A stretch of DNA of 41,349 bases. It comes from a virus. The notes under the pieces were generated by a model. It was not told the DNA's origin, did no database searches, and saw only the letters and a program-made list of their open reading frames with translations. The stretch lies in the IMG/VR virus record IMGVR_UViG_3300033148_001652, positions 1 to 41,349 of that record; one strand, 5' to 3'. Shown piece by piece: positions 7,966 to 13,599 of the stretch. Position 1 is the first letter of the stretch. Each line of letters begins with the position of its first letter. The translations under genes were made by a program, and so were the position numbers.

Positions 7966-8325
7966 TTATATTTCTTTATTTTTTATTTCATTTATTTGTT
8001 TAAATGCTTCTGTTAATCCTTCATCGTAACTATCGTAATATTTAATTACTTTTCTTGTTGAATTTGGGACATCTTTTACTTCATTAATTAATATTTTACC
8101 ATTAAATTCTTTAACATACATTCTATAATGTGTAGTTGTTGGAAATATTACAATAGCAATATTAATACTTCTATAATACTCTAAAAATACTCCTTGTTGT
8201 AATGAAAAAGGATAGAATTTAAATCTACCAACACTTTCTATTATTGAAACTCCATTATATGGCTGTTTCTTAAAGTATTCTGGTAACCATTTTTTAAAAT
8301 TTTCTTTATTCTTTCCTGTAAACAT
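7966..8325 (-). CDS. Hypothetical protein
   Basis: 119 aa soluble protein with aromatic-rich beta segments (GRFKFYPFSLQQGVFLEYYRSINIAIVIFPTTTHYRMYVKEF) and a C-terminal helix (DSYDEGLTEAFKQINEIKNKEI). No catalytic motif was recognised. Start at ATG 8323-8325, behind an A+T-rich leader. Confidence 0.75.
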   Translation of the reverse strand: MFTGKNKENFKKWLPEYFKKQPYNGVSIIESVGRFKFYPFSLQQGVFLEYYRSINIAIVIFPTTTHYRMYVKEFNGKILINEVKDVPNSTRKVIKYYDSYDEGLTEAFKQINEIKNKEI

Positions 8326-8335
8326 ATTTTAAAAT

Positions 8336-8428
8336 TTATATTTTTATATTTGGTTCATTATCTCCTTTATGTAATACTATGTATCCTAAAAAGATAATTG
8401 TTCCTATTAATAGCCATAGTAAGTACAT
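8336..8428 (-). CDS. 30-aa membrane mini-protein
   Basis: ATG 8426-8428, TAA 8336-8338: MYLLWLLIGTIIFLGYIVLH then a polar tail KGDNEPNIKI. One clear membrane helix fills two thirds of the peptide. It sits 10 nt upstream of the next gene and 25 nt downstream of structured element 2, the same spacing seen for the larger genes. Probably real, but too short for firm support. Confidence 0.5.
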   Translation of the reverse strand: MYLLWLLIGTIIFLGYIVLHKGDNEPNIKI

Positions 8429-8453
8429 AATATTTAGTTTTAATTGTTAAACA

Positions 8454-8630
8454 AAATAAAGAGATAGATAAGCACTTATTCGCACATTTATGTGGTAAAT
8501 TAAATCCCTAGACTTCTAATTACTAGCATCACGTTATACACTCAATAGTAAGAGCCGTTGCCAATTTCATATATCATCTATTTGATAATCCCTCATCTGT
8601 AGAGGTTTAACCTATTCTATCTCTTTATTT
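8454..8630 (-). ncRNA. Structured intercistronic RNA element 2 (15-bp closing stem)
   Basis: A perfect 15-bp inverted repeat (8454-8468 with 8616-8630) encloses about 147 nt. Inner hairpins on the minus strand include CACA-TAAA-TGTG (near 8482-8494), CCTC-TACAGAT-GAGG (near 8591-8605) and ATTATC/GATGAT (near 8574-8590). The region is gene-free. Between 8631 and the stop at 8709 only a weak hairpin (TACATA/TATGTA) is visible. Confidence 0.5.
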
Positions 8631-8708
8631 CTATAAACATAAAAGGTAATTCTACTATACATAGCGTATGATATGTACCGAATCTACCCACAATCCGAAC
8701 CCTCTCAC

Positions 8709-8969
8709 CTAAGTGACCGTTATTTCTTTATGTTCATTATCTATTATTTCTGCTAATTGTTTTTCTTTTACTGAATATACTAAAACACTATTTAAAGCTT
8801 TGCCTTGTTTATCAGGGTGAACATCTATCCAATAGAAGTTTGTGCCATCAAAATGTACATCAGTTACTCTATCAACTACGTCATATACTTGACCGTCCAT
8901 TAAGCATTTGATATGTGTGGCTTTTCTAAAATGTCGTTTTAGTTCTTCTATTGACATATATTCTTCCAT
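8709..8969 (-). CDS. Hypothetical protein
   Basis: 86 aa. Begins with a helix (MEEYMSIEELKRHFRKATHIKCLMDG) and continues as a small beta-barrel-like region (QVYDVVDRVTDVHFDGTNFYWIDVHPDKQGKALNSVLVYSVKEKQLAEII). No recognised family. Its start lies 1 nt after the stop of a 35-aa gene upstream. Confidence 0.75.
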   Translation of the reverse strand: MEEYMSIEELKRHFRKATHIKCLMDGQVYDVVDRVTDVHFDGTNFYWIDVHPDKQGKALNSVLVYSVKEKQLAEIIDNEHKEITVT

Positions 8970-8970
8970 C

Positions 8971-9078
8971 TTACATATATTTAGTTATTTGTGTTTTATC
9001 CATTCCTAATTGAACAGTTAACATATTATTTACAAATAAGTATCTTGATTCTTTATTTGATTCAGTACGTCGTACCAT
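8971..9078 (-). CDS. 35-aa mini-protein in operon
   Basis: ATG 9076-9078, TAA 8971-8973: MVRRTESNKESRYLFVNN followed by MLTVQLGMDKTQITKYM. It fills the gap between the genes at 9084 and 8969 with 5 nt and 1 nt spacing, as tight as its neighbours, which is the main evidence that it is translated. Arg/Lys-rich start; function unknown. Confidence 0.5.
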   Translation of the reverse strand: MVRRTESNKESRYLFVNNMLTVQLGMDKTQITKYM

Positions 9079-9083
9079 GTTAA

Positions 9084-9305
9084 CTATGAAATGGAGTTTC
9101 CTTGTTGTCTTTCCTTTTCTTGCCATACTTTATTTAATATATCATTATCCATTTTAGTTGATTGTACTTGTTCTATTAGTCTTTCTCTAGGTAATATATA
9201 ATCAAATACATCATCACCTGTTATATCTACCACGTTTTTAACTTTATTTTTAGCTTTACGTGATTTAACTCTATGTGCTAGACCATTTTTAAGTATATTT
9301 GTCAT
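9084..9305 (-). CDS. Small basic hypothetical protein
   Basis: 73 aa. A basic N-terminal third (KNGLAHRVKSRKAKNKVKN) is followed by an acidic segment (VVDITGDDVFDYILPRERLIEQVQSTKMDNDILNKVWQEKERQQ). Possibly a nucleic-acid- or protein-binding adaptor. The start lies 24 nt downstream of structured element 3. Confidence 0.7.
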   Translation of the reverse strand: MTNILKNGLAHRVKSRKAKNKVKNVVDITGDDVFDYILPRERLIEQVQSTKMDNDILNKVWQEKERQQGNSIS

Positions 9306-9329
9306 AACTTTAGTATTTAATTATCATAC

Positions 9330-9384
9330 CTAGTATAGTTAGAACTGCTCTGGAATATATCCTACTGACTGTCTAATATACTAG
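9330..9384 (-). ncRNA. Structured intercistronic RNA element 3
   Basis: CTAGTATA (9330-9337) plus TTAGA (9339-9343) pair with TCTAA (9372-9376) plus TATACTAG (9377-9384). This gives 13 bp with a single bulged base. The 28-nt apical part includes GGA-ATATA-TCC. It lies 10 nt after the stop at 9395 and 24 nt before the start at 9305. No U-run follows on the minus strand, so a simple terminator is unlikely. Confidence 0.45.
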
Positions 9385-9394
9385 ATACAATGTA

Positions 9395-9511
9395 TTATGG
9401 TTTTATCTTTAGTTTCTTCAATATATAAAAATAATCTTTAATAACCAAATTTGGTGTATTAATAATTGCTTCCTTTACTGCATCATCTGATAACCCCTTA
9501 TACGGTTTCAT
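9395..9511 (-). CDS. 38-aa mini-protein
   Basis: ATG 9509-9511, TAA 9395-9397: MKPYKGLSDDAVKEAIINTPN then LVIKDYFYILKKLKIKP. Amphipathic helices with a basic C-terminus. It occupies the gap between the gene stopping at 9534 and structured element 3. Modest support: it is open, has a plausible composition, and its position fits the operon. Confidence 0.5.
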   Translation of the reverse strand: MKPYKGLSDDAVKEAIINTPNLVIKDYFYILKKLKIKP

Positions 9512-9533
9512 ATTAATCTTTAATTCTATCTCT

Positions 9534-9836
9534 TTATTCTTTTTTCTCATCTTTAAGATTAGTTATTTCAGCTTTTAAAGCACCAATATGTATTTTATTC
9601 TTTCTTAGTGTTTCATTTGTCTCTCTAATTATACCTTTATATTTCTTAATCTCTTTAGTTAGCATTGCTGTCTTAACTCCTTCAGCATATTGTATATTAG
9701 ATACGAAACCATATGGTGTTAAAGTCCATTTCTTATCTACAGGGTCAATGTAAGTATTATCTTTTATATGAGTCATTTTATGTACTTCGACTAATATTTC
9801 AAATATTGTCCCTTTTATTTTAATTATTTTTTCCAT
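9534..9836 (-). CDS. Hypothetical protein with C-terminal coiled coil
   Basis: 100 aa. The N-terminal half is beta-rich (KIIKIKGTIFEILVEVHKMTHIKDNTYIDPVDKKWTLTPYGFVSN). Residues 55-100 form a charged coiled coil (KEIKKYKGIIRETNETLRKNKIHIGALKAEITNLKDEKKE). No recognised family. Confidence 0.7.
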   Translation of the reverse strand: MEKIIKIKGTIFEILVEVHKMTHIKDNTYIDPVDKKWTLTPYGFVSNIQYAEGVKTAMLTKEIKKYKGIIRETNETLRKNKIHIGALKAEITNLKDEKKE

Positions 9837-9840
9837 ATTT

Positions 9841-10023
9841 TTAATTTTGATTTAATACTCTATATCCAAAAGGTTTTACTAATATTATTCTCTCTTCTTT
9901 TTCTAATTTAGAAATTAAATCTAATATAATATGAGTACTAAAATCATCTTTAAATTTGTCATATATGTCTACTAAAGAACAATCTCTGTTATTCTTTATA
10001 AATGTAAATACTTGTTCTTTCAT
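9841..10023 (-). CDS. Small winged-helix-like protein
   Basis: 60 aa from ATG 10021-10023. The sequence MKEQVFTFIKNNRDCSLVDIYDKFKDDFSTHIILDLISKLEKEERIILVKPFGYRVL has the helix-helix-recognition helix-wing pattern of a minimal winged-helix DNA-binding domain, so it may be a phage regulator. An ATG at 10063-10065 in the same frame would add 14 residues and overlap the upstream gene by 32 nt. The later ATG was preferred because its upstream sequence (TTAAACCTCAAGCTATG) resembles the shared leader. Confidence 0.65.
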   Translation of the reverse strand: MKEQVFTFIKNNRDCSLVDIYDKFKDDFSTHIILDLISKLEKEERIILVKPFGYRVLNQN

Positions 10024-10033
10024 AGCTTGAGGT

Positions 10034-10282
10034 TTAATAGAATGTAAATTTATAGTTATAATCAATTACTTTATCCTTAATTAAAACCTTTATAGTCTCT
10101 CTTAATTCATTAGTAGTAGGATTATAACTAAGTATATTCTTAATTGTTTGATTTAGTTCTGTTGTACCTAATATACCTGTTACAGGATATAATCTAGATA
10201 CATTCTTTCTTGTCGTTGGTTCAATAAATACTAGATTACCTTGTGAATCTATTATTAGAACTCTATTTCTTGGTCGTTGCAT
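10034..10282 (-). CDS. Hypothetical protein
   Basis: 82 aa (MQRPRNRVLIIDSQGNLVFIEPTTRKNVSRLYPVTGILGTTELNQTIKNILSYNPTTNELRETIKVLIKDKVIDYNYKFTFY). A short beta hairpin is followed by two helices. The ATG follows the shared leader (ATAACTTTACAACTATG). Its leader is nearly identical over about 30 nt to that of the KH-domain gene at 12679. Confidence 0.75.
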   Translation of the reverse strand: MQRPRNRVLIIDSQGNLVFIEPTTRKNVSRLYPVTGILGTTELNQTIKNILSYNPTTNELRETIKVLIKDKVIDYNYKFTFY

Positions 10283-10315
10283 AGTTGTAAAGTTATAAGG
10301 TTAATATTATTTAAA

Positions 10316-10404
10316 ATAAGATATACAGCTCAATTTCTTGCATATTGAACTAGGTAATTTCAATCAAAGCTTACGCTCATGTCTTCCTATACTGTATATC
10401 TTAT
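10316..10404 (-). ncRNA. Structured intercistronic RNA element 4
   Basis: Perfect 13-bp closing stem, 10316-10328 (ATAAGATATACAG) with 10392-10404. On the minus strand the interior has a GNRA-capped hairpin (GAGC-GTAA-GCTT, near 10368-10379) and a TTGAA/TTCAA hairpin, i.e. at least a three-way junction. The GNRA loop exists only on the minus strand, which supports a leftward transcript. Starts 5 nt after the stop at 10409 and ends 33 nt before the start at 10282. Confidence 0.5.
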
Positions 10405-10408
10405 ATTC

Positions 10409-11164
10409 TTATTTGTTTTCAATCCATTTATCAAAAGGAACTGCTCCTCTTGCTAATGCTTGTGCTTCATCTATTATATCATAACATGGGTAATTACCCT
10501 CCATATCTTCATATTCATCTACATGTTTATCTCTAAACATATCTCCAGCTTTAAAAGCTTCTCTCATATCTTCTAAAGTATATGTTTTAGCTTGATGTAT
10601 AATAATAGTATTATCATCTTTAAGTTTAGGATGCCAATGTTCATCGTGTTCTCCATTAGGGAATTGTTTAAAATCTTTATTACATCCTTTACAAGTATTA
10701 TATCCACTTTTATTAATATAATTTAAATGGTATTCTACTTGAATATTAGTTATATTACCATCAGAATCAGTATATGCTTGAATAAAACCAGCAGATAGAT
10801 TAGGAAACATTTTATAATGTATACTACCTTCAAATTCTTTTAATGGTAATTTCCTATCAGTTGTAGCTATTACTTTCTTTAATCCATCATTTAATACATG
10901 ACCTTCTTTAACTAAATATTGTTGAGGTTCATTACAAAATAGGTTACCATTCGAATCAAAGAATAGACACCAATCTTTGTCTTGTATTATATCATCTGTT
11001 ATAATATATAAATGATGTGATTCTTGACATATACTCTTTAAATATTGTTGTGTAAGTAGTGCTTTATGATAATATATTCCTTTCTTTACTGTGCCATTAT
11101 TAGTTATAATACAATTTTCTGCTCTTTGTGTTGGTAGCATAACCACTTTTCCTTGCTTTTTCAT
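10409..11164 (-). CDS. Phage protein with Cys/His insert
   Basis: 251 aa. The first half (KVVMLPTQRAENCIITNNGT ... HHLYIITDDIIQDKDWCLFFDSNGNLFC ... KKVIATTDRKLPLKEF) resembles a family often found in Bacteroidota phages and prophages, characterised by LYI(T/S)DDxIxxGDW and KKIIATTD motifs. Around residues 165-195 there is a possible zinc site (NTCKGCNKDF ... GEHDEHWHP). The C-terminus is acidic and helical. The biochemical role is unknown. It is the largest accessory protein between the helicase and the divergent region. Confidence 0.75.
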   Translation of the reverse strand: MKKQGKVVMLPTQRAENCIITNNGTVKKGIYYHKALLTQQYLKSICQESHHLYIITDDIIQDKDWCLFFDSNGNLFCNEPQQYLVKEGHVLNDGLKKVIATTDRKLPLKEFEGSIHYKMFPNLSAGFIQAYTDSDGNITNIQVEYHLNYINKSGYNTCKGCNKDFKQFPNGEHDEHWHPKLKDDNTIIIHQAKTYTLEDMREAFKAGDMFRDKHVDEYEDMEGNYPCYDIIDEAQALARGAVPFDKWIENK

Positions 11165-11196
11165 CTGTTCTTGTTTTAAGTTAATGATTTAATTAA

Positions 11197-11391
11197 TTAT
11201 ATGTTATCTACATATATGTATTCTTCTAAATGGTCTAATGGTATAGTATCATTGTTAATAATAATACCATGTAGTTCATCTAATTCTATAACATAGTCAT
11301 AGTTATTTGAATTAGATATTCCGAGTATATAAGCTAATATCATAAATACTCCATATATCGTAAGTATCTTTATCTTTGTTGTAAGTTTCAT
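11197..11391 (-). CDS. Single-span membrane protein
   Basis: 64 aa. Residues 7-25 (IKILTIYGVFMILAYILGI) form a membrane helix after a basic start (MKLTTK). The remainder is acidic and likely extracytoplasmic (YDYVIELDELHGIIINNDTIPLDHLEEYIYVDNI). The ATG is preceded by a shared-leader variant (TAAACTTACAATTATG). Confidence 0.75.
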   Translation of the reverse strand: MKLTTKIKILTIYGVFMILAYILGISNSNNYDYVIELDELHGIIINNDTIPLDHLEEYIYVDNI

Positions 11392-11401
11392 AATTGTAAG
11401 T

Positions 11402-11680
11402 TTAATTATTAGTTATTAAATGCTTATGTGCTTCTTTAGATATCATAAGTTCTATAATAGCATTTAATTTATCCGAACCAATAGTTAGTTCTTTATAATG
11501 TACATCTATAACTGCAACAACTGTATCTAATGTATCTTTCATATTACATTTGAGTTCATCTTTAATAACACTCATTGCTAATAATATTAAATTATCATTA
11601 ATACGATTTATTACTTTAGTTATTGTTTCTTTTGTTAATCGTTTACCATTATATTCGTATACTGTTAATTCTTTATTCAT
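11402..11680 (-). CDS. Hypothetical helical protein
   Basis: 92 aa (MNKELTVYEYNGKRLTKETITKVINRINDNLILLAMSVIKDELKCNMKDTLDTVVAVIDVHYKELTI...). Predominantly alpha-helical and soluble. The frame is open 19 codons further upstream, but ATG 11678-11680 directly follows the shared leader (TTAAACTTACAACTATG) and is taken as the start. Confidence 0.75.
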   Translation of the reverse strand: MNKELTVYEYNGKRLTKETITKVINRINDNLILLAMSVIKDELKCNMKDTLDTVVAVIDVHYKELTIGSDKLNAIIELMISKEAHKHLITNN

Positions 11681-11690
11681 AGTTGTAAGT

Positions 11691-11885
11691 TTAATATCTT
11701 CGTTTCTTTTTCTTATTACCATTGATAAACTTATCAAATGGATGTTTATCTACATCTATTTCGATATTATCAGTTGCTTTCATTTCTTCTGTTTTATCTT
11801 GCATGTCTAAAGATATTAATGTTTGTTCTATACTATTAACACCTATATTACGTCCTACTAATATTGCTTTACTTTTCTTTTTCAT
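11691..11885 (-). CDS. Small charged hypothetical protein
   Basis: 64 aa. Lysine-rich ends (MKKKSKAILVGRNIG ... FDKFINGNKKKKRRY) around an acidic middle (LDMQDKTEEMKATDNIEIDVDKHP). The C-terminal NKKKKRR could bind nucleic acid. Leader variant AAACTAACAGCTATG precedes the ATG. Confidence 0.7.
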   Translation of the reverse strand: MKKKSKAILVGRNIGVNSIEQTLISLDMQDKTEEMKATDNIEIDVDKHPFDKFINGNKKKKRRY

Positions 11886-11895
11886 AGCTGTTAGT

Positions 11896-12102
11896 TTAAA
11901 TGAATTTATAATTCTTTAGTTCTTCTTTTGTACGTATAAAACTATCATCATCTTTAAATATTCTAATATGTTCTATTATACCTCTAAGTTGCATTGTTAC
12001 ACCAATACCATGAATAGGTTGTACTACAGTAATATCACCAGACTCTCTTTCAAATACTGCTAAATCACCTGAGTAATCTATTATTATATCTCCTTCTTTC
12101 AT
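11896..12102 (-). CDS. Small beta-rich hypothetical protein
   Basis: 68 aa (MKEGDIIIDYSGDLAVFERESGDITVVQPIHGIGVTMQLRGIIEHIRIFKDDDSFIRTKEELKNYKFI). The alternating pattern suggests a small beta barrel. A leader variant (CATTTACAACTATG) precedes the start. The upstream 43 nt separate it from structured element 5. Confidence 0.75.
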   Translation of the reverse strand: MKEGDIIIDYSGDLAVFERESGDITVVQPIHGIGVTMQLRGIIEHIRIFKDDDSFIRTKEELKNYKFI

Positions 12103-12145
12103 AGTTGTAAATGTTAATTCTTCTTCAATATACAGGCAAATAAGA

Positions 12146-12214
12146 AAGAGAGTATTGTATATAATACTACCAGTCGATCTGTAGGTAATATTCCGGTATG
12201 TACAATACTCTCTT
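12146..12214 (-). ncRNA. Structured intercistronic RNA element 5 (14-bp closing stem)
   Basis: Perfect 14-bp inverted repeat: AAGAGAGTATTGTA (12146-12159) with TACAATACTCTCTT (12201-12214). The 41-nt interior contains a second stem-loop, on the minus strand CTA-CAG-ATCGA-CTG-G-TAG. It begins 9 nt after the KH-gene stop (12224) and ends 43 nt before the start at 12102. Too large a loop and too weak a U-run for an ordinary terminator. Confidence 0.5.
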
Positions 12215-12223
12215 AATATTTAT

Positions 12224-12679
12224 TTATCTACTATATAGTTTATGCCATAGTTTACATTCTTTTATTTTAAGTTGAATGTTAACTTTAAATTGTTTATTTA
12301 AATATTCAGTTAAATGATTTATATCTTTACCACCTTTACCAATTAATATACCTGGTCTATTTGTAGTTATAATAATTACCATTCCAGTTTTATTACTTTC
12401 TACTTCGACATCAGTTATACTATATTGTACATTATAACATTCATTTGTTATAAAATACATATTTAATTCTCTTCTAACTAATTTAGTATCTTCTCTTTCT
12501 ATATCTTTCTTATATTGTAGTCTACCAGCAAAATAACTTAATGACATACCTAATCCTACACCTAATCCTTTTATAAATGGTATATCAGAGAAGAATGCTA
12601 TTATTGTATTAGATATTAAAGCTCCTGTAAAGAGTAATAGTATAACTATCAGTCCTTTATGTTTATTTATAGTTTTCAT
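12224..12679 (-). CDS. Membrane-anchored KH-domain RNA-binding protein
   Basis: 151 aa. Residues 9-30 (GLIVILLLFTGALISNTIIAFF) and 34-51 (PFIKGLGVGLGMSLSYFAG) are two membrane segments, followed by a charged linker (KKDIEREDTKLVRREL). Residues 85-142 match a type II KH domain as in ribosomal protein S3 or Era: VEVESNKTGMVIIITTNRPGILIGKGGKDINHLTEYLNKQFKVNIQLKIKE. The GxxG loop is IGKGGKD (113-119). The domain should bind single-stranded RNA (or DNA) at the inner membrane surface. The gene lies between structured elements 5 and 6 and carries the full shared leader. Fusion of a KH domain to membrane helices in a phage is not something I know to be described. Confidence 0.8.
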   Translation of the reverse strand: MKTINKHKGLIVILLLFTGALISNTIIAFFSDIPFIKGLGVGLGMSLSYFAGRLQYKKDIEREDTKLVRRELNMYFITNECYNVQYSITDVEVESNKTGMVIIITTNRPGILIGKGGKDINHLTEYLNKQFKVNIQLKIKECKLWHKLYSR

Positions 12680-12713
12680 AGTTGTAAAGTTTAAAGGTTA
12701 ATATTATTTATTC

Positions 12714-12835
12714 TAGTATTACAATTACCTAACTAGTTAGGCATCATATATAACCGAAGCTATACCGTTTCTATTTATTATTCTTCCTATTGTAGAACTT
12801 TAATGTTAATCTTTAGGTTTGTAATTATAATACTA
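12714..12835 (-). ncRNA. Structured intercistronic RNA element 6
   Basis: Closing helix of 14 bp with one C-A mismatch: TAGTATTA-c-AATTAC (12714-12728) with GTAATT-a-TAATACTA (12821-12835). Its far arm includes the TAG stop (12833-12835) of the next gene. Inside are the perfect palindrome CCTAACTAGTTAGG (12728-12741) and a TTCTA/TAGAA hairpin (12769-12797). Ends 34 nt before the KH gene start. Confidence 0.45.
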
Positions 12836-13078
12836 TTTTCTTAGTTTATGTGTATGTGCCCAAGCTGTTACTTTAAAAGCTGTTCCAATTGGTTCATTCT
12901 TACTAGTATACCATTGACATTTATCTTTATCGTAATATCCAAACATATTTCTAACTTTAATATCAGCAATAGTCATAGCAGGAGATTGTAATATAATTAT
13001 TACTTCATCTTTAGTAGCTGGTAATACACTAGTTGGTGTATTTAATTTATTTATCTCTAATGTTATATCTACTCTCAT
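12833..13078 (-). CDS. Hypothetical protein
   Basis: 81 aa (MRVDITLEINKLNTPTSVLPATKDEVIIILQSPAMTIADIKVRNMFGYYDKDKCQWYTSKNEPIGTAFKVTAWAHTHKLRK). A small alpha/beta protein with a basic end; no family recognised. Its stop codon is part of the closing helix of element 6. It follows the 500-nt gene-free region. Confidence 0.75.
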   Translation of the reverse strand: MRVDITLEINKLNTPTSVLPATKDEVIIILQSPAMTIADIKVRNMFGYYDKDKCQWYTSKNEPIGTAFKVTAWAHTHKLRK

Positions 13079-13102
13079 ATCATTTAGTTTAGTTAATAAA
13101 AT

Positions 13103-13149
13103 GCAGGAGTCACATATATCCTGCTACCCATTTAAAGAACCTATAGCAG
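13103..13149 (-). ncRNA. Structured unit A: two mutually exclusive hairpins
   Basis: GCAGGA (13103-13108) pairs with TCCTGC (13119-13124). CTGCTA (13121-13126) pairs with TAGCAG (13144-13149). The two stems share CTGC, so only one can form, as in switches or attenuators. Lies 25 nt upstream of the start at 13078. Confidence 0.35.
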
Positions 13150-13185
13150 TTGCACGAAGGCTAACTACAGAGTATGGTATTGTTT

Positions 13186-13288
13186 ATAATATAGTAGTAT
13201 CTGAGCATAAAATAGATTGCATGGATACATTTTGTAATTTTTAACTTATCTATTTATAAGTACTACATTAGGTAGTTTACTATATTAT
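13186..13288 (-). ncRNA. Structured unit B: four-way cloverleaf
   Basis: P1 is 11 bp (13186-13196 with 13278-13288). Hairpins follow almost without gaps: GTATC/GATAC (13197-13228), ACTTAT/ATAAGT with a 6-nt loop (13244-13261) and ACTAC/GTAGT (13262-13276). A 15-nt single strand separates the first two. On the minus strand the order imitates a tRNA, but there is no TTCRA loop and no 7-nt anticodon loop with a 5-bp stem. Confidence 0.45.
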
Positions 13289-13290
13289 TA

Positions 13291-13379
13291 ATTCTATTTA
13301 ACATTATATCTTCAAATACTTGGACAACTACGTGTATATTATTGTCCTTATAACCGAGTATTTTGCAGTTAAATAGAAT
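13291..13379 (-). ncRNA. Structured unit C: nested long hairpin
   Basis: Perfect 12-bp outer stem ATTCTATTTAAC (13291-13302) with 13368-13379. Inner stem AAATACTTGG (13314-13323) with CCGAGTATTT (13354-13363, one G-U). A further stem GGACAA (13322-13327) with TTGTCC (13342-13347) shares two bases with it. Confidence 0.45.
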
Positions 13380-13505
13380 ATAAATATTATATATTGTATT
13401 ATTTGTTATACTTATTGTATGTATATTGTTATATTATGTACGTTATTGTACATATATTCTAAGGGTAAATACCCTAAATTTGTACAAAAGGTCTATATAT
13501 ATTGG

Positions 13506-13599
13506 TAATATTATATATTATGTAAGGGTTTTACGGTAGTAAAATATGTCCGTAGGACTAGGTACACCAAGTGATACCCAAGTCCTTAGACAATATTAT
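13506..13599 (-). ncRNA. Structured unit D: two hairpins inside an A+T stem
   Basis: TTTTAC-GGTA-GTAAAA (13529-13544) is a perfect 6-bp hairpin. AGGACT (13554-13559) pairs with AGTCCT (13581-13586), and GGT-A-CAC / GTG-AT-ACC continues inside it with a CAA loop. TGTC (13547-13550) and GACA (13589-13592) extend the base. Flanking TAATATT (13506-13512) and AATATTA (13593-13599) can close the unit. Confidence 0.4.

Noticed and set aside
11550-11919. Plus-strand open frames over the 11.4-11.9 kb genes
   Set aside because: Low-complexity Ser/Leu/Ile/Phe shadows of tightly spaced minus-strand genes that have their own leaders.
13178-13296. tRNA gene in the cloverleaf region
   Set aside because: Topology fits loosely, but there is no TTCRANN loop, the central arm has a 6-nt rather than 7-nt loop, and one arm is 32 nt long.
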